A DNA stretch of 64,000 bases from an uncultured Bacteroidales bacterium (GCA_900318955.1 ONMJ01000003.1:59394-123393), one strand, 5' to 3'; positions 35,245 through 43,195 are shown, counted from the stretch's first letter. Notes: generated from the letters alone by a model not told the origin. Numbers and translations: made by a program.

Positions 35245-36201
35245 ATGAAGAAAATAATAGCATTCCTATGCTTTGTTGCACTTCTCATAAGTTGCATCAA
35301 GACCGCCCCTCTTCCGGATTTGGCTCCATCTCCGCTTATTAGCGTCAATAGCCTCTTAATGAACAGTGCTGACACTAATTGGGTTTTCCTCTCCATCATT
35401 TACCCTTATAAAGACTCCTCGTCAATAAAAAAAGCAAAGCCTGTCTACGGTTCTGTAGACTTAGAAGTCGACGGCAAATCTATTGAGGTCTTCCAAGAAG
35501 GAGAGCCCGGCTTCCAAGAGCAATTCGGTTTTACCACACCTCTTCTTCCCGGACAGACTGTTTCTGCCACTTTCTCCTCCCCCCATACCAGCGACGCACA
35601 TTGCGAAGTCGTCATTCCAGAGCCGGTTCAAGATAGCGATATAATCTCATTTAATGCTACCGAAGCCATCCCTTCAAATAATGGCGGTTCTTCGGAGTTC
35701 AACGCCTACGCCCAGAAAATCAACATTGACCTCGTTTTTCGTTCTTCAATAGCAGAGACTTATGATATCATTTTAGAATGCGAGACAGAAAGCGGACGAG
35801 TACTAGAAGGGCGAATTGCCCCCCGTACGATCAATGGCAGACAAAACTATTATTTATATGCCGCATTTTCGAGTTATTATGGAATAGAGGCTTACGGTGC
35901 AGCTTACGGATTATCCTTCCAGGATGATGATTTCAAGGAAGGAGACACAATACATCTGACCGGATCTGTTTCAATCCATCTTTATCAAGGAGACAGAGTT
36001 AAGTCTGTATGGCCTGTAATAGGTACAGGATCTAAGGAGTTGTATAAGCATATACGTAGTATATACGCCCGCCGTTCGAACGATTTTAAGGACTGGGGAG
36101 TAACATCTCCTGTCACCACATACACAAATATCTATAACGGATACGGGTATTTCATGGCCCGATCTAGGTCTGAATTTAAATCAAGGAGGGTCATGCTATG
36201 A
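35245..36201 (+). CDS. DUF4249 surface lipoprotein
   Basis: A 318-residue lipoprotein (signal with lipobox ALLISC, Cys17) matching DUF4249, a Bacteroidota family of beta-rich proteins almost always encoded beside a TonB-dependent receptor without SusD. It probably acts as the receptor's surface partner. Features seen: LISVNSLLMN start of the domain, QEGEPGFQEQFGF, and a C-terminal beta region. It overlaps the receptor gene by 4 nt. Base composition appears more AT-rich than neighbouring housekeeping genes, hinting at acquisition. Confidence 0.82.
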   Translation: MKKIIAFLCFVALLISCIKTAPLPDLAPSPLISVNSLLMNSADTNWVFLSIIYPYKDSSSIKKAKPVYGSVDLEVDGKSIEVFQEGEPGFQEQFGFTTPLLPGQTVSATFSSPHTSDAHCEVVIPEPVQDSDIISFNATEAIPSNNGGSSEFNAYAQKINIDLVFRSSIAETYDIILECETESGRVLEGRIAPRTINGRQNYYLYAAFSSYYGIEAYGAAYGLSFQDDDFKEGDTIHLTGSVSIHLYQGDRVKSVWPVIGTGSKELYKHIRSIYARRSNDFKDWGVTSPVTTYTNIYNGYGYFMARSRSEFKSRRVML

Positions 36202-38315
36202 AAAATCATTGGATTATCATCTCAAGCGCCCTCTTTCTCCTCACGTTTCCTGCCCATTCGCAGGATGTCTTGGACACGCTCAAAGCTTCCAAAATCGTAG
36301 CGGACCCGGCTATACGGATTCCTGAATCCCAGACTGGACATCAGCGTTTGATCCGGAATGATTTTTCACGATTCACCGTCTTCAGCGCTCCGGATATCAT
36401 GAAAACGCTTCAAGCTATGCCAGGTGTATCGATGGGATCCGATCTGTCATCCGGCCTATATGTCAGAGGTGGTGACGGAGCCGACAACCTACTCACTCTT
36501 GACGGTGTACCTGTCTATAATATGAGCCATTTATTTGGCCTCTTTTCGGTCATTGATCCTGGGATAGCAGAGCGAGTAGACTTTTATCGTAGTGGATTTA
36601 GCGCTAGCCGCGGTGGTGCTACATCCTCAATAATAGATGTTTACGCTCGTGACGGTAATCCCGATTCGCTTAGGACTGAACTGTCAATAGGAATCGCAGA
36701 CAGCCGTTTCCTGATTGAAGGGCCTGTTAAAAAGACCAGGTTTATCCTGACAGGTCGTGTAAGCCCGATTTCCCTGATCGTCAATCCTGTCTTGAAATTA
36801 CTCTCTGCTGACGGGATCGATCCATCATTCTTTACTGATGCTAGAATGGGATATTTTGAAGTAGACGCAAGGGTCTCCCGCCCTCTGTCAGCTTATACTG
36901 ATATCTACATGAATGCCCTATTTAATCGGGATTACCGGAAGACAGGCGAGATTAGAGCAGATATAGAAAACACGGACAACATTATTTGGGGGAATGCCCT
37001 TGCCGCCATAGGTGTACGTCACAGAGGTTCTGATGGCAGCAAGACCGACGCCTCTCTCTACTTCACTGGTACATATTCCTCTGTCCACTCTACTTTCTCT
37101 TCCCGTCAGGACTCTTCTTACTATTATAGGAAAGAAGGAAATGCATCTCCTCTTGCTGAATTCGGATTACGGTCTGATTCCTATCTACAGAAAAGACCCG
37201 ACCTGTATATACGGTATGGAGGAAAGATCTCTTATCTTCAGAACCAGCCGCATAGGATCTATCATCTTCTTGAAACAGTAAAAAATTCCAAGACCCATAA
37301 AACCAGGACTATCAGGGAAGAGAATATCAATACCCCTTTAATATACCGCTGCGGTAATCTTTCCTCATACATCGATGCAGGGTGGACTCCATCTCCATTA
37401 GTTACCCTTCAAGGCGGAATGCGGTACTCATTTTTCCTTTCTGATGGTAAAGGCTGGCACAGTCTGGAACCGCGACTTTCCATGAGCTACTCTCCCTTGC
37501 AGGGATTTACTCTGAAAACTTCTTATGATAGAATGGGACAACCTCTGCACGCGATATCTTCATCTTTCAATCTGTCTCCGGCTACTACAATGTTGCCCTC
37601 AACACGCAAAATACGCCCCGTAATTTCTGATCAAATATCGTTCGGAGGCGAATATCGGAAAAAGGGGGTTCTGCTTCTATCCACTGAACTGTACTATAAA
37701 CGGATGACTCATCTGTATGAATATGGAGGAGAAATAATGATGTTCCCTCCGCTTGACACATGGGAATCCTGTTTCGTTGAAGGGATTGGAAGAAGTTATG
37801 GCATTGAAAACCAAATTAGCGTCAAGAAAGGTCAGATCAGGTTTGATGCCGCTTATACTCTATCATGGTCCGAGAGAAAATTTGAAGACTTCTACTGTTC
37901 TTGGTACCCGGACCGCTTCGATAATAGGCATACTATTCACTTAAACCTGGCTCGGGAGAGAAACGGTTATGACTGGCATATCTCATGGACGTATCATTCC
38001 GGAAACCGAACCACTTTGAACTCTTTCTACTCCATAAAGATATGGAAGGATTCCCCCCAAGTCAGTGCCGTAAATTACGCCTTAGCACCCAATCAGTTTT
38101 TGTTTCCAGCATACCACAGGCTGGATGCCGGCATAAATTTCCACTACAAAACGGCACGGGGGATATCAAGGACAGCTTCCTTTGACTTTTTCAATATCTA
38201 TAACCGATGTAATCCTATCTCTGTCCGAATCATTAATAAATCATACAGGAATCGGCTATCCTATCGCTCTCTCCTGCCTTTTATTCCCTCTTTCAGAGTC
38301 GGATTCGAGTTTTAA
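36198..38315 (+). CDS. TonB-dependent outer-membrane receptor
   Basis: A 705-residue receptor. After a signal peptide (ending AHSQ) a plug domain runs to about residue 160 (APDIMKTLQAMPGVSMGSD, YVRGGDGADNLLTLDGVPVYN, SRGGATSSIIDVYARDG), followed by a 22-strand barrel ending in Phe (SFRVGFEF). It lacks the N-terminal carboxypeptidase-regulatory-like domain common in Bacteroidota SusC-type receptors, or that region is reduced to about 25 residues. Pairing with DUF4249 suggests a small ligand such as a siderophore, metal or vitamin rather than glycan, but this is inference. Confidence 0.88.
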   Translation: MKNHWIIISSALFLLTFPAHSQDVLDTLKASKIVADPAIRIPESQTGHQRLIRNDFSRFTVFSAPDIMKTLQAMPGVSMGSDLSSGLYVRGGDGADNLLTLDGVPVYNMSHLFGLFSVIDPGIAERVDFYRSGFSASRGGATSSIIDVYARDGNPDSLRTELSIGIADSRFLIEGPVKKTRFILTGRVSPISLIVNPVLKLLSADGIDPSFFTDARMGYFEVDARVSRPLSAYTDIYMNALFNRDYRKTGEIRADIENTDNIIWGNALAAIGVRHRGSDGSKTDASLYFTGTYSSVHSTFSSRQDSSYYYRKEGNASPLAEFGLRSDSYLQKRPDLYIRYGGKISYLQNQPHRIYHLLETVKNSKTHKTRTIREENINTPLIYRCGNLSSYIDAGWTPSPLVTLQGGMRYSFFLSDGKGWHSLEPRLSMSYSPLQGFTLKTSYDRMGQPLHAISSSFNLSPATTMLPSTRKIRPVISDQISFGGEYRKKGVLLLSTELYYKRMTHLYEYGGEIMMFPPLDTWESCFVEGIGRSYGIENQISVKKGQIRFDAAYTLSWSERKFEDFYCSWYPDRFDNRHTIHLNLARERNGYDWHISWTYHSGNRTTLNSFYSIKIWKDSPQVSAVNYALAPNQFLFPAYHRLDAGINFHYKTARGISRTASFDFFNIYNRCNPISVRIINKSYRNRLSYRSLLPFIPSFRVGFEF

Positions 38316-38331
38316 GCCCCTATAAAAGAAA

Positions 38332-38358
38332 GGAGCCGACTCTCTTTGAGTCAGCTCC
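38332..38358 (-). terminator. intrinsic terminator of the fucP-like/ROK operon
   Basis: Arms GGAGCCGACTC (38332-38342) and GAGTCAGCTCC (38348-38358) form an 11-bp stem with one mismatch and a 5-nt loop. On the minus strand it is followed by TTTCTTTTAT, so it ends the ROK-kinase transcript 26 nt past the stop codon. It may also slow readthrough from the TonB receptor gene. Confidence 0.75.
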
Positions 38359-38383
38359 CATCAATATCGATAAAAGACAATCC

Positions 38384-39352
38384 TTACAGCTCCCAAGCGA
38401 GTGCTGATGCGCCGAGAATAGCTGCATCGGACTCTTTGAGCTGAGAGAAGAGAATCTTTACCTTGTTTTTCCAAAGAGGAAGAACATTCTCATTCATTGC
38501 CTTGAGCGTCGGTTCATAGAGGAACTCCTTCGCACGGGCTAGACCGCCGAAGAGCACTATGGCCTCAGGAGCGCTGAACTCGATGAAATCGGCAAGTTTC
38601 TCTCCGAGGATGCGGCCGGTGAATTCAAAGACCTTCTTAGCGAGTTCATCACCCTGTGAAGCAGCCTCATAGACGTCCTTAGATGTAATTTCAGGGACAT
38701 TCCTGAGTGAAGACGGAGCATCGGACATTTCTAGCCACTCGCGTGCTGTTCTGGCAACTCCGATTGCAGAAGCATAGGCTTCGAGGCAGCCGGTTTTGCC
38801 ACAGCCGCACATACGGCCATTATGGCGGACGGCGCATGTATGCCCAAGTTCTCCGGCGAAGCCGTCAGAGCCGTAGAGGACCTCGCCATTGATGACAATT
38901 CCGGAACCTACGCCGGTCCCAAGGGTAATCATGATAAAGTGTTTCATACCCTTTGCGACTCCGTAAGTCATCTCGCCGACAGCAGCAGCGTTGGCATCAT
39001 TGGTAAGCGATACCGGAATGCCGCCGAGGGCCTTGGAGAGCATTTTTGAGAACTCCACCGAACCGTGGGAAGCCCAGGAAAGATTCGGTGCAAATGCAAT
39101 CGTACCGGTATAATAGTTTCCATTCGGTGCGCCTACACCTACTCCCCTGATACGGCCTTTCATGTCGGACTCTGTGATAAGAGTCTTTACAGCCTCGGCA
39201 ATCTCCGAAACGACTACTTCGGGAGAAGGATCGTCGCTGGTCTTTATTACTTTCTGGGCAAGAACTTCGCCACGGGCATCGACAACGCCGAGCTTTATAG
39301 TCTGTCCACCAATGTCTATACCGACAACATGGTCTTTTTCTTGTGATTCCAT
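38384..39352 (-). CDS. ROK family sugar kinase (glucokinase-like)
   Basis: A 322-residue ROK kinase phosphorylating glucose or a related hexose with ATP. The phosphate motif VVGIDIGGQTIKLGVVD is at 9-25, the sugar site LTNDANAAAVGE near 118-129, LGTGVGSGIVINGEVL, and the zinc site GHTCAVRHNGRMCGCGKTGCLE (His, Cys, Cys, Cys) near 163-184. No DNA-binding domain is present, so it is an enzyme rather than a NagC-type repressor. It lies 5 nt after the sugar symporter gene. Confidence 0.9.
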   Translation of the reverse strand: MESQEKDHVVGIDIGGQTIKLGVVDARGEVLAQKVIKTSDDPSPEVVVSEIAEAVKTLITESDMKGRIRGVGVGAPNGNYYTGTIAFAPNLSWASHGSVEFSKMLSKALGGIPVSLTNDANAAAVGEMTYGVAKGMKHFIMITLGTGVGSGIVINGEVLYGSDGFAGELGHTCAVRHNGRMCGCGKTGCLEAYASAIGVARTAREWLEMSDAPSSLRNVPEITSKDVYEAASQGDELAKKVFEFTGRILGEKLADFIEFSAPEAIVLFGGLARAKEFLYEPTLKAMNENVLPLWKNKVKILFSQLKESDAAILGASALAWEL

Positions 39353-39357
39353 ATAAT

Positions 39358-40638
39358 CTATGCTGCTTTTTTAACTTTTGATCCTGCAACTGCGAAGAAG
39401 AAAATGAAGAAGAGTGAGCAGACGAGAACCCAATAACTGGGCATGTAGCCTACCTTATCGGCGATCCAGTTCTGGAAGAGCGGAACGATACCGCCACCGA
39501 CAACCATCGCCATGAAGATACCGGATGCCTTGTTCGTAGCTGCGCCAAGACCTTCGACTGCGAGATCGAAGATTGTTCCCCACATGACAGATGTGCAAAG
39601 GCCGCAGAGGACAAGAAGAAGAGCAGATAGAGGCACATTGACCATCTCAAAGCCTGAACCGGTGAAAGCGGGCATCGAAGCCTTGTGAGAAGGAGAAATA
39701 AACATTGCGCAGAGCATCAGGATGATAGCCACGCATGAAACGCAGGTAAGCTGGACCTTGGAAGATACCTTGCCGCTGATGAGGCTGGAAACGAGACGGC
39801 CGATGAGCATGAGGAACCAGTATGTACCGGCGACGAAACCTGCGATACGGACTGCAATTGAAGGATCCATTCCGGCACCGCTCTGAGGGTCGGAGAGATA
39901 GAAATTCAGGGTTCCGGGGATACCGACCTCGACACCGACATAGAGGAAAATAGCGATAACGCCATAGATGAAATGGCGATATTTCATAGGGCTTTCAGCA
40001 TGAGCGCTGTCGGCAACCTGCTCAGGATCGGAAATAGGGACGAAGAGAAGGATGACGAAAGCGAGGGCGAAGACCGCCATTGCGATGAAGAGCACCGGGT
40101 TGACGTCAGCGATAACCGACTGTGCGGTAAGGGTACCGATCAGGGAGCCGACAAGCATCGGGGTGATGGTTCCCATGAGAGAGTTGAATGAACCTCCAAT
40201 CTGGATGTACTGGTTGCTTCTTGCGCCACCGAGGAGCTTGAGCATCGGGTTGACCACTGTGTTCAGCATGCAGACGGAGAAACCGGAGATGAATGCGCCA
40301 AGCAGATAGACGATGAAGTTGGCAGGGAAACCTGCGATTACGCCTGAGAGGAACTGAATGAAAACTCCGATGAATCCTACTGCAATTGCGATGAGGGCTG
40401 TTTTCTTGTAGCCATACTTCGAGAGCATGTTGCCCGCAGGAATGCCCATAAACGCATAAGCCAGGAAGTTCATCATGTTACCCATCATACCGAGAGCGTT
40501 GGAACCGGCAATCTGGGGTTGCATCTTCCAGATATTGCCAATCGGCGCTGCCAGATTGGTAACAAAGGAAATCATTCCGAAGAGGAAAATCATTGTCAGG
40601 ACGGCAATGAAGTTTCCGTTACCTTTTTTGTTTGCCAT
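39358..40638 (-). CDS. FucP-like MFS sugar:proton symporter
   Basis: A 426-residue major facilitator protein with 12 membrane segments, most like the FucP/GluP glucose-galactose-fucose symporters. Family features include GIPAGNMLSKYGYKKTALI, VNPMLKLLGGARSNQYIQIGGSFNSLM and the late GIFMAMVVGGGIVPLFQNWIAD. It is co-transcribed with the ROK kinase and divergent from an AraC regulator, forming a complete uptake-phosphorylation-control unit for a hexose. Confidence 0.88.
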   Translation of the reverse strand: MANKKGNGNFIAVLTMIFLFGMISFVTNLAAPIGNIWKMQPQIAGSNALGMMGNMMNFLAYAFMGIPAGNMLSKYGYKKTALIAIAVGFIGVFIQFLSGVIAGFPANFIVYLLGAFISGFSVCMLNTVVNPMLKLLGGARSNQYIQIGGSFNSLMGTITPMLVGSLIGTLTAQSVIADVNPVLFIAMAVFALAFVILLFVPISDPEQVADSAHAESPMKYRHFIYGVIAIFLYVGVEVGIPGTLNFYLSDPQSGAGMDPSIAVRIAGFVAGTYWFLMLIGRLVSSLISGKVSSKVQLTCVSCVAIILMLCAMFISPSHKASMPAFTGSGFEMVNVPLSALLLVLCGLCTSVMWGTIFDLAVEGLGAATNKASGIFMAMVVGGGIVPLFQNWIADKVGYMPSYWVLVCSLFFIFFFAVAGSKVKKAA

Positions 40639-40685
40639 TTGATTTAGATTTTATGTTAAAATTATATCGTTAGCTTAGTCATCAT

Positions 40686-40693
40686 CAAAGATA
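40686..40693 (-). promoter_or_regulatory. predicted promoter (-7 box) of the sugar symporter operon
   Basis: TATCTTTG on the minus strand, 47 nt before the ATG at 40638, in the 256-bp divergent region that also serves the AraC gene. Confidence 0.5.
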
Positions 40694-40779
40694 ATAATTT
40701 TTTTCCTCTTCACCCATTTTATTTTAGAAACATATATCTTTGTTATTGAATTTTTTTACAATCTCACGGAGATAATTCA

Positions 40780-40821
40780 ACCAAATTATATCAAAATCGT
40801 AGAATTATTTGATATTTTGGT
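40780..40821. promoter_or_regulatory. candidate operator (inverted repeat) upstream of the AraC gene
   Basis: Two AT-rich arms, ACCAAATTATATCAAA (40780-40795) and TTTGATATTTTGGT (40808-40821), are inverted copies apart from a 2-nt length difference. They sit 14 nt upstream of the AraC gene's -33 box, the usual place for an activator, and 86 nt from the symporter promoter. The rest of the 256-bp divergent region is AT-rich and holds a second TATCTTTG at 40735-40742 on the plus strand. Confidence 0.45.
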
Positions 40822-40835
40822 CGAAAATTAAGAAG

Positions 40836-40867
40836 TTTTGCATATTAGTTTTTAATTCCTATCTTTG
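40836..40867 (+). promoter_or_regulatory. predicted promoter of the AraC-family regulator
   Basis: TTTTG (-33, 40836-40840) and TATCTTTG (-7, 40860-40867) are separated by 19 nt, the textbook Bacteroidota arrangement. The ATG follows at 40895. Confidence 0.65.
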
Positions 40868-40894
40868 TTACCGTACCAATAAAGCCTTTTTTTT

Positions 40895-41839
40895 ATGAGT
40901 GACTCAATGCTGACAGTGACAATTCCGGATATCATAAGAATGATCCCGCTTATGAAGATTCATACTGTCGACAATCAGGGATTCCTCTGCGTAGTTTGCG
41001 GTACTCAGCCATGCAATGAGACCGAAATCAGTATATCCGACATTGCAGACATTCTCAAATATCCGTTCAGATTTGACGGCTTTCTCTGCATATTCTGCGT
41101 CGAAGGGTCATTCAAGGTCCACATCAATCTCAACTCATATGATGTTGTCAAGAATGATCTTGTCATCCTCGCCCCCGGGAATCTGATCAATACATCCGTA
41201 ACAGATTCTGAAAAAGACAAAGACCTCCGCCTTGTTATGATTGGACTTTCCAGAGACTTTGTCTCTGATATCAGCCTGGATTTTAACAAAATACCCCATA
41301 GAAGCTTCTCGGCACTGGAAAACCCTATTTTCCCATTGAACGAGAAGCAGCTTGCTGTTGCAAAAGACTTCTTTATGATGAGCTCAAAAGTGATGTCCTC
41401 AAACTACACTGCTAAAAAAGAGATTCTCGGGTGTATCACCGCAGCAGGCATCTACATAGCTTTCGATCTTTTATCAGAAAGAAATAAAGAGTCAAAGAAG
41501 GAGGTCCCAGGGATGAATCCCAGACTCAAAAGCATCTTCGACAGATTCATCGCCCTCGTCACCGAGTACCATACCTCGGAAAGAGGTATGGCCTTCTACG
41601 CGGATAAATTATGCCTTACTCCAAAATACCTATCGAAACTTATCAAACAAGCGTCCGGGCGATCTGCCCCTGATTGGATTGACTCCTTCGTGATTTTGGA
41701 GGCCAAAAATCTTCTGAAATACTCCGATTGCACCATAAAGGAAATTGTCTATAAACTCAATTTCCCCAATCAATCAGTGTTTTACAAATACTTCAAAGCT
41801 CACACTGGTATAACTCCGTCAGAATATAGAAATAGTTAA
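40895..41839 (+). CDS. AraC family transcriptional regulator
   Basis: A 314-residue regulator. Residues about 1-190 form a sensing domain with a cupin-like strand pattern (LCIFCVEGSFKVHINLNSYDVVKNDLVILAPG). The C-terminal two helix-turn-helix motifs cover about 215-312 (ADKLCLTPKYLSKLIKQASG and then IKEIVYKLNFPNQSVFYKYFKAHTGITPSEYR, the AraC signature). It probably senses the sugar imported by the divergent symporter, or its phosphate, and acts at the inverted repeat between the genes. Confidence 0.9.
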   Translation: MSDSMLTVTIPDIIRMIPLMKIHTVDNQGFLCVVCGTQPCNETEISISDIADILKYPFRFDGFLCIFCVEGSFKVHINLNSYDVVKNDLVILAPGNLINTSVTDSEKDKDLRLVMIGLSRDFVSDISLDFNKIPHRSFSALENPIFPLNEKQLAVAKDFFMMSSKVMSSNYTAKKEILGCITAAGIYIAFDLLSERNKESKKEVPGMNPRLKSIFDRFIALVTEYHTSERGMAFYADKLCLTPKYLSKLIKQASGRSAPDWIDSFVILEAKNLLKYSDCTIKEIVYKLNFPNQSVFYKYFKAHTGITPSEYRNS

Positions 41840-41884
41840 ATACTGAAACTAAAAATATTTAATTAATAAAAAATTGAAATAATA

Positions 41885-41915
41885 TTTGATATATAGATTA
41901 AAAGCTGTATATTTG
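41885..41915 (+). promoter_or_regulatory. consensus promoter of a candidate small RNA
   Basis: TTTG (-33, 41885-41888) and TATATTTG (-7, 41908-41915) are 19 nt apart, a perfect Bacteroidota promoter match. No convincing gene starts after it; instead a strong terminator hairpin follows about 50 nt downstream. Confidence 0.7.
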
Positions 41916-41918
41916 CAA

Positions 41919-42004
41919 CAGACATGGATAACCAATCATGTCGTTTGTTAAGTTCGTTTTATATTGCGACCGGTTCTCTTGGGGAGGAGAACCGGTCATT
42001 TTCA
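41919..42004 (+). ncRNA. candidate small RNA (about 85 nt)
   Basis: The stretch from the predicted start near 41919 to the end of a T-rich tail near 42004 would give an RNA of about 85 nt: a mostly single-stranded 5' part and a GC-rich 11-bp terminator stem with a purine loop (TTGGGGAG). A 36-codon frame begins at ATG 41924 but reads through the hairpin and shows no protein character. It could instead be a leader whose downstream gene is the small ORF at 42117. No known RNA family was recognised. Confidence 0.45.
41968..42004 (+). terminator. strong hairpin terminator of the candidate small RNA
   Basis: GACCGGTTCTC (41968-41978) and GAGAACCGGTC (41987-41997) form a perfect 11-bp stem with an 8-nt loop, followed by ATTTTCAT. 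Confidence 0.7.
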
Positions 42005-42093
42005 TACCTCGCCCTGTCCCCTTTGTTGATATAATTGCCATTTCTGATTGGTAAAACCTTTATAATTTGTTGATTTATTGACTTTTATTCAAA

Positions 42094-42117
42094 TTAGATG
42101 AAAACGGTTTCATCTAA
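42094..42117. promoter_or_regulatory. LacI/GalR-operator-like palindrome
   Basis: Perfect 10-bp arms TTAGATGAAA and TTTCATCTAA are separated by ACGG. The core TGAAAACGGTTTCA fits the LacI-family/cre style consensus TGNAANCGNTTNCA. The last base of the right arm is the A of the ATG of the 57-residue ORF, so a bound protein, or the hairpin in RNA, would cover its start. No LacI-family gene is in the window. Confidence 0.5.
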
Positions 42118-42290
42118 TGAGTGATAAAGGAAAAATAAGGAGGCTTCTCCGATGCCCTCAATGTGGGTCTTTAGACATAATAGAGATTACCCTGCATGAG
42201 GGCCTGATCATCAAAGGGCTAATACTCAATTGCTTCCAGCATTTTCCCTACCTCCGCCACCTTAGGGAAAAAGTTATATGTCACGGGTAG
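42117..42290 (+). CDS. small Cys-containing protein (57 residues), possible zinc ribbon
   Basis: Not recognised. The frame from ATG 42117 to TAG 42288-42290 encodes a basic 57-residue peptide with CPQCG at residues 13-17, the start of a zinc-ribbon knuckle, and later Cys39 and Cys54 plus several His, enough for a second half site. The middle is hydrophobic (IIEITLHEGLIIKGLIL). No -7 box fits closely in front of it, and the operator-like palindrome overlaps the start. It may be a real small regulator or a chance frame in the only long gene-poor stretch. Confidence 0.35.
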   Translation: MSDKGKIRRLLRCPQCGSLDIIEITLHEGLIIKGLILNCFQHFPYLRHLREKVICHG

Positions 42291-42308
42291 GCAATAAGAT
42301 ACAGGGCA

Positions 42309-42427
42309 GGCGCAGGTGCGGTTTTTTCGTGGCTACCTGCGCCGCTATAAAATGATATATTTCTGATACTCAGCTTGTTAGTAATTTCCCCTGGTGCAGG
42401 TCCTCTGCATTTTTTCGCACCTGCGCC
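42309..42427. repeat. nested inverted repeats around GGCGCAGGTGCG
   Basis: GGCGCAGGTGCG (42309-42320) recurs inverted as CGCACCTGCGCC (42416-42427). Inside them lie ACCTGCGCC (42335-42343) and GGTGCAGGT (42393-42401), so two local hairpins (each with TTTTTTCG in or beside the loop) can alternate with one large one. The sequence is GC-rich at the arms and unlike the flanking AT-rich DNA. Confidence 0.6.
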
Positions 42428-42580
42428 ATTCCGTGCAACGGAGATGGTGGTTTCGTCCATGGAAAAGGCGGGGGTTGCATGGATGAAATGGGGTCTGCGC
42501 CATTCCGTGCAACGGAGATGGTGGTTTCGTCCATGGAAAGGGCCGGTTTTCATGGATGAGATCGCGGTTTGCATGGATGA
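42421..42580. repeat. 74-bp tandem repeat with internal hairpins
   Basis: A 45-bp block is identical at 42421-42465 and 42495-42539, giving a 74-bp period over about two copies; a third partial unit follows (GCATGGATGAAAT at about 42570). Each unit holds two small inverted repeats: CCAT-CCGT against ACGG-ATGG, and TTTCGTCCATG against CATGGATGAAA. Short frames on both strands cross the block but look like translated repeats, not proteins. Confidence 0.7.
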
Positions 42581-42616
42581 AATCACAGTCGTGGGAGGAG
42601 GGACATGGAGGCTAAC

Positions 42617-43195
42617 TTAAATCATCCCTAGATCCGAGAACAGAATTGAATAGGCTACTGCCTTTTTGTCCAGCGACAGAGGATAGGCGCGGGAAGAAGA
42701 CGGCATGCGGTAGAACATCAAGTCGCGGGAACCGATATTGATAGGAACACACCCTCCTACAAGAGGTTCATCGCATCCGTAAGTCTCGACTATGACATCT
42801 GTCGCCTTCTGCCCGGTTGCGACAATCGCCCGGCAAAGCGGAAGCCTGGAGACAAGAGACTCTATATCAGTCTGTTCCACAACCTCCAGAAACTTATCCG
42901 ACGCATTGTCCTTAAGACGGCGCACAGAAGACGCTGTGTCAAACATAGCAATTCCCCTGTCGCTACAAAAAGCGACTATAGCATCTTTATCGAATTGCTT
43001 CCGCCCTTCCAGAATGAAATGCTCCTTGTCTTTAAAGAAAATGAGCCCGACAATTCGCCAGAAATCATTTATAAAATTGGGGTAATAGAAGTCCATGCTC
43101 CAACGCTTCTGCTGGGGAGGAAAACTCCCAAGAAAAAGAACTTTAGCGTTTGAAGGGAGGAAAGGTTCAAAGGGATGTCTCTCAATAGGATTCAT
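42617..43195 (-). CDS. uracil-DNA glycosylase family protein
   Basis: A 192-residue protein of the UDG superfamily as annotated in Bacteroidota. The motif KVLFLGSFPPQQKRW near 19-33 corresponds to the catalytic-water loop (GxxPG-like), NFINDFWRIVGLIF to the next conserved helix, and the C-terminal MPSSSRAYP near 168-176 to the DNA-intercalation motif. Substrate base is unknown (uracil or a damaged base). It is divergent from rdgB, and its ATG lies 4 nt from a -7 box. Confidence 0.8.
   Translation of the reverse strand: MNPIERHPFEPFLPSNAKVLFLGSFPPQQKRWSMDFYYPNFINDFWRIVGLIFFKDKEHFILEGRKQFDKDAIVAFCSDRGIAMFDTASSVRRLKDNASDKFLEVVEQTDIESLVSRLPLCRAIVATGQKATDVIVETYGCDEPLVGGCVPINIGSRDLMFYRMPSSSRAYPLSLDKKAVAYSILFSDLGMI

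Noticed and set aside
41924-42034. 36-codon ORF after the consensus promoter
   Set aside because: It reads through the strong terminator stem and has no protein-like features, so a non-coding RNA is preferred.
42421-42580. Possible CRISPR array
   Set aside because: Only two full copies, a 45-bp identical block with a 29-bp diverged remainder rather than spacers, and no cas genes.
42281-42620. Overlapping frames of 101 (minus) and 81 (plus) codons in the repeat region
   Set aside because: Both are translations of the tandem repeat and inverted repeats; no consistent domain, start context or promoter.
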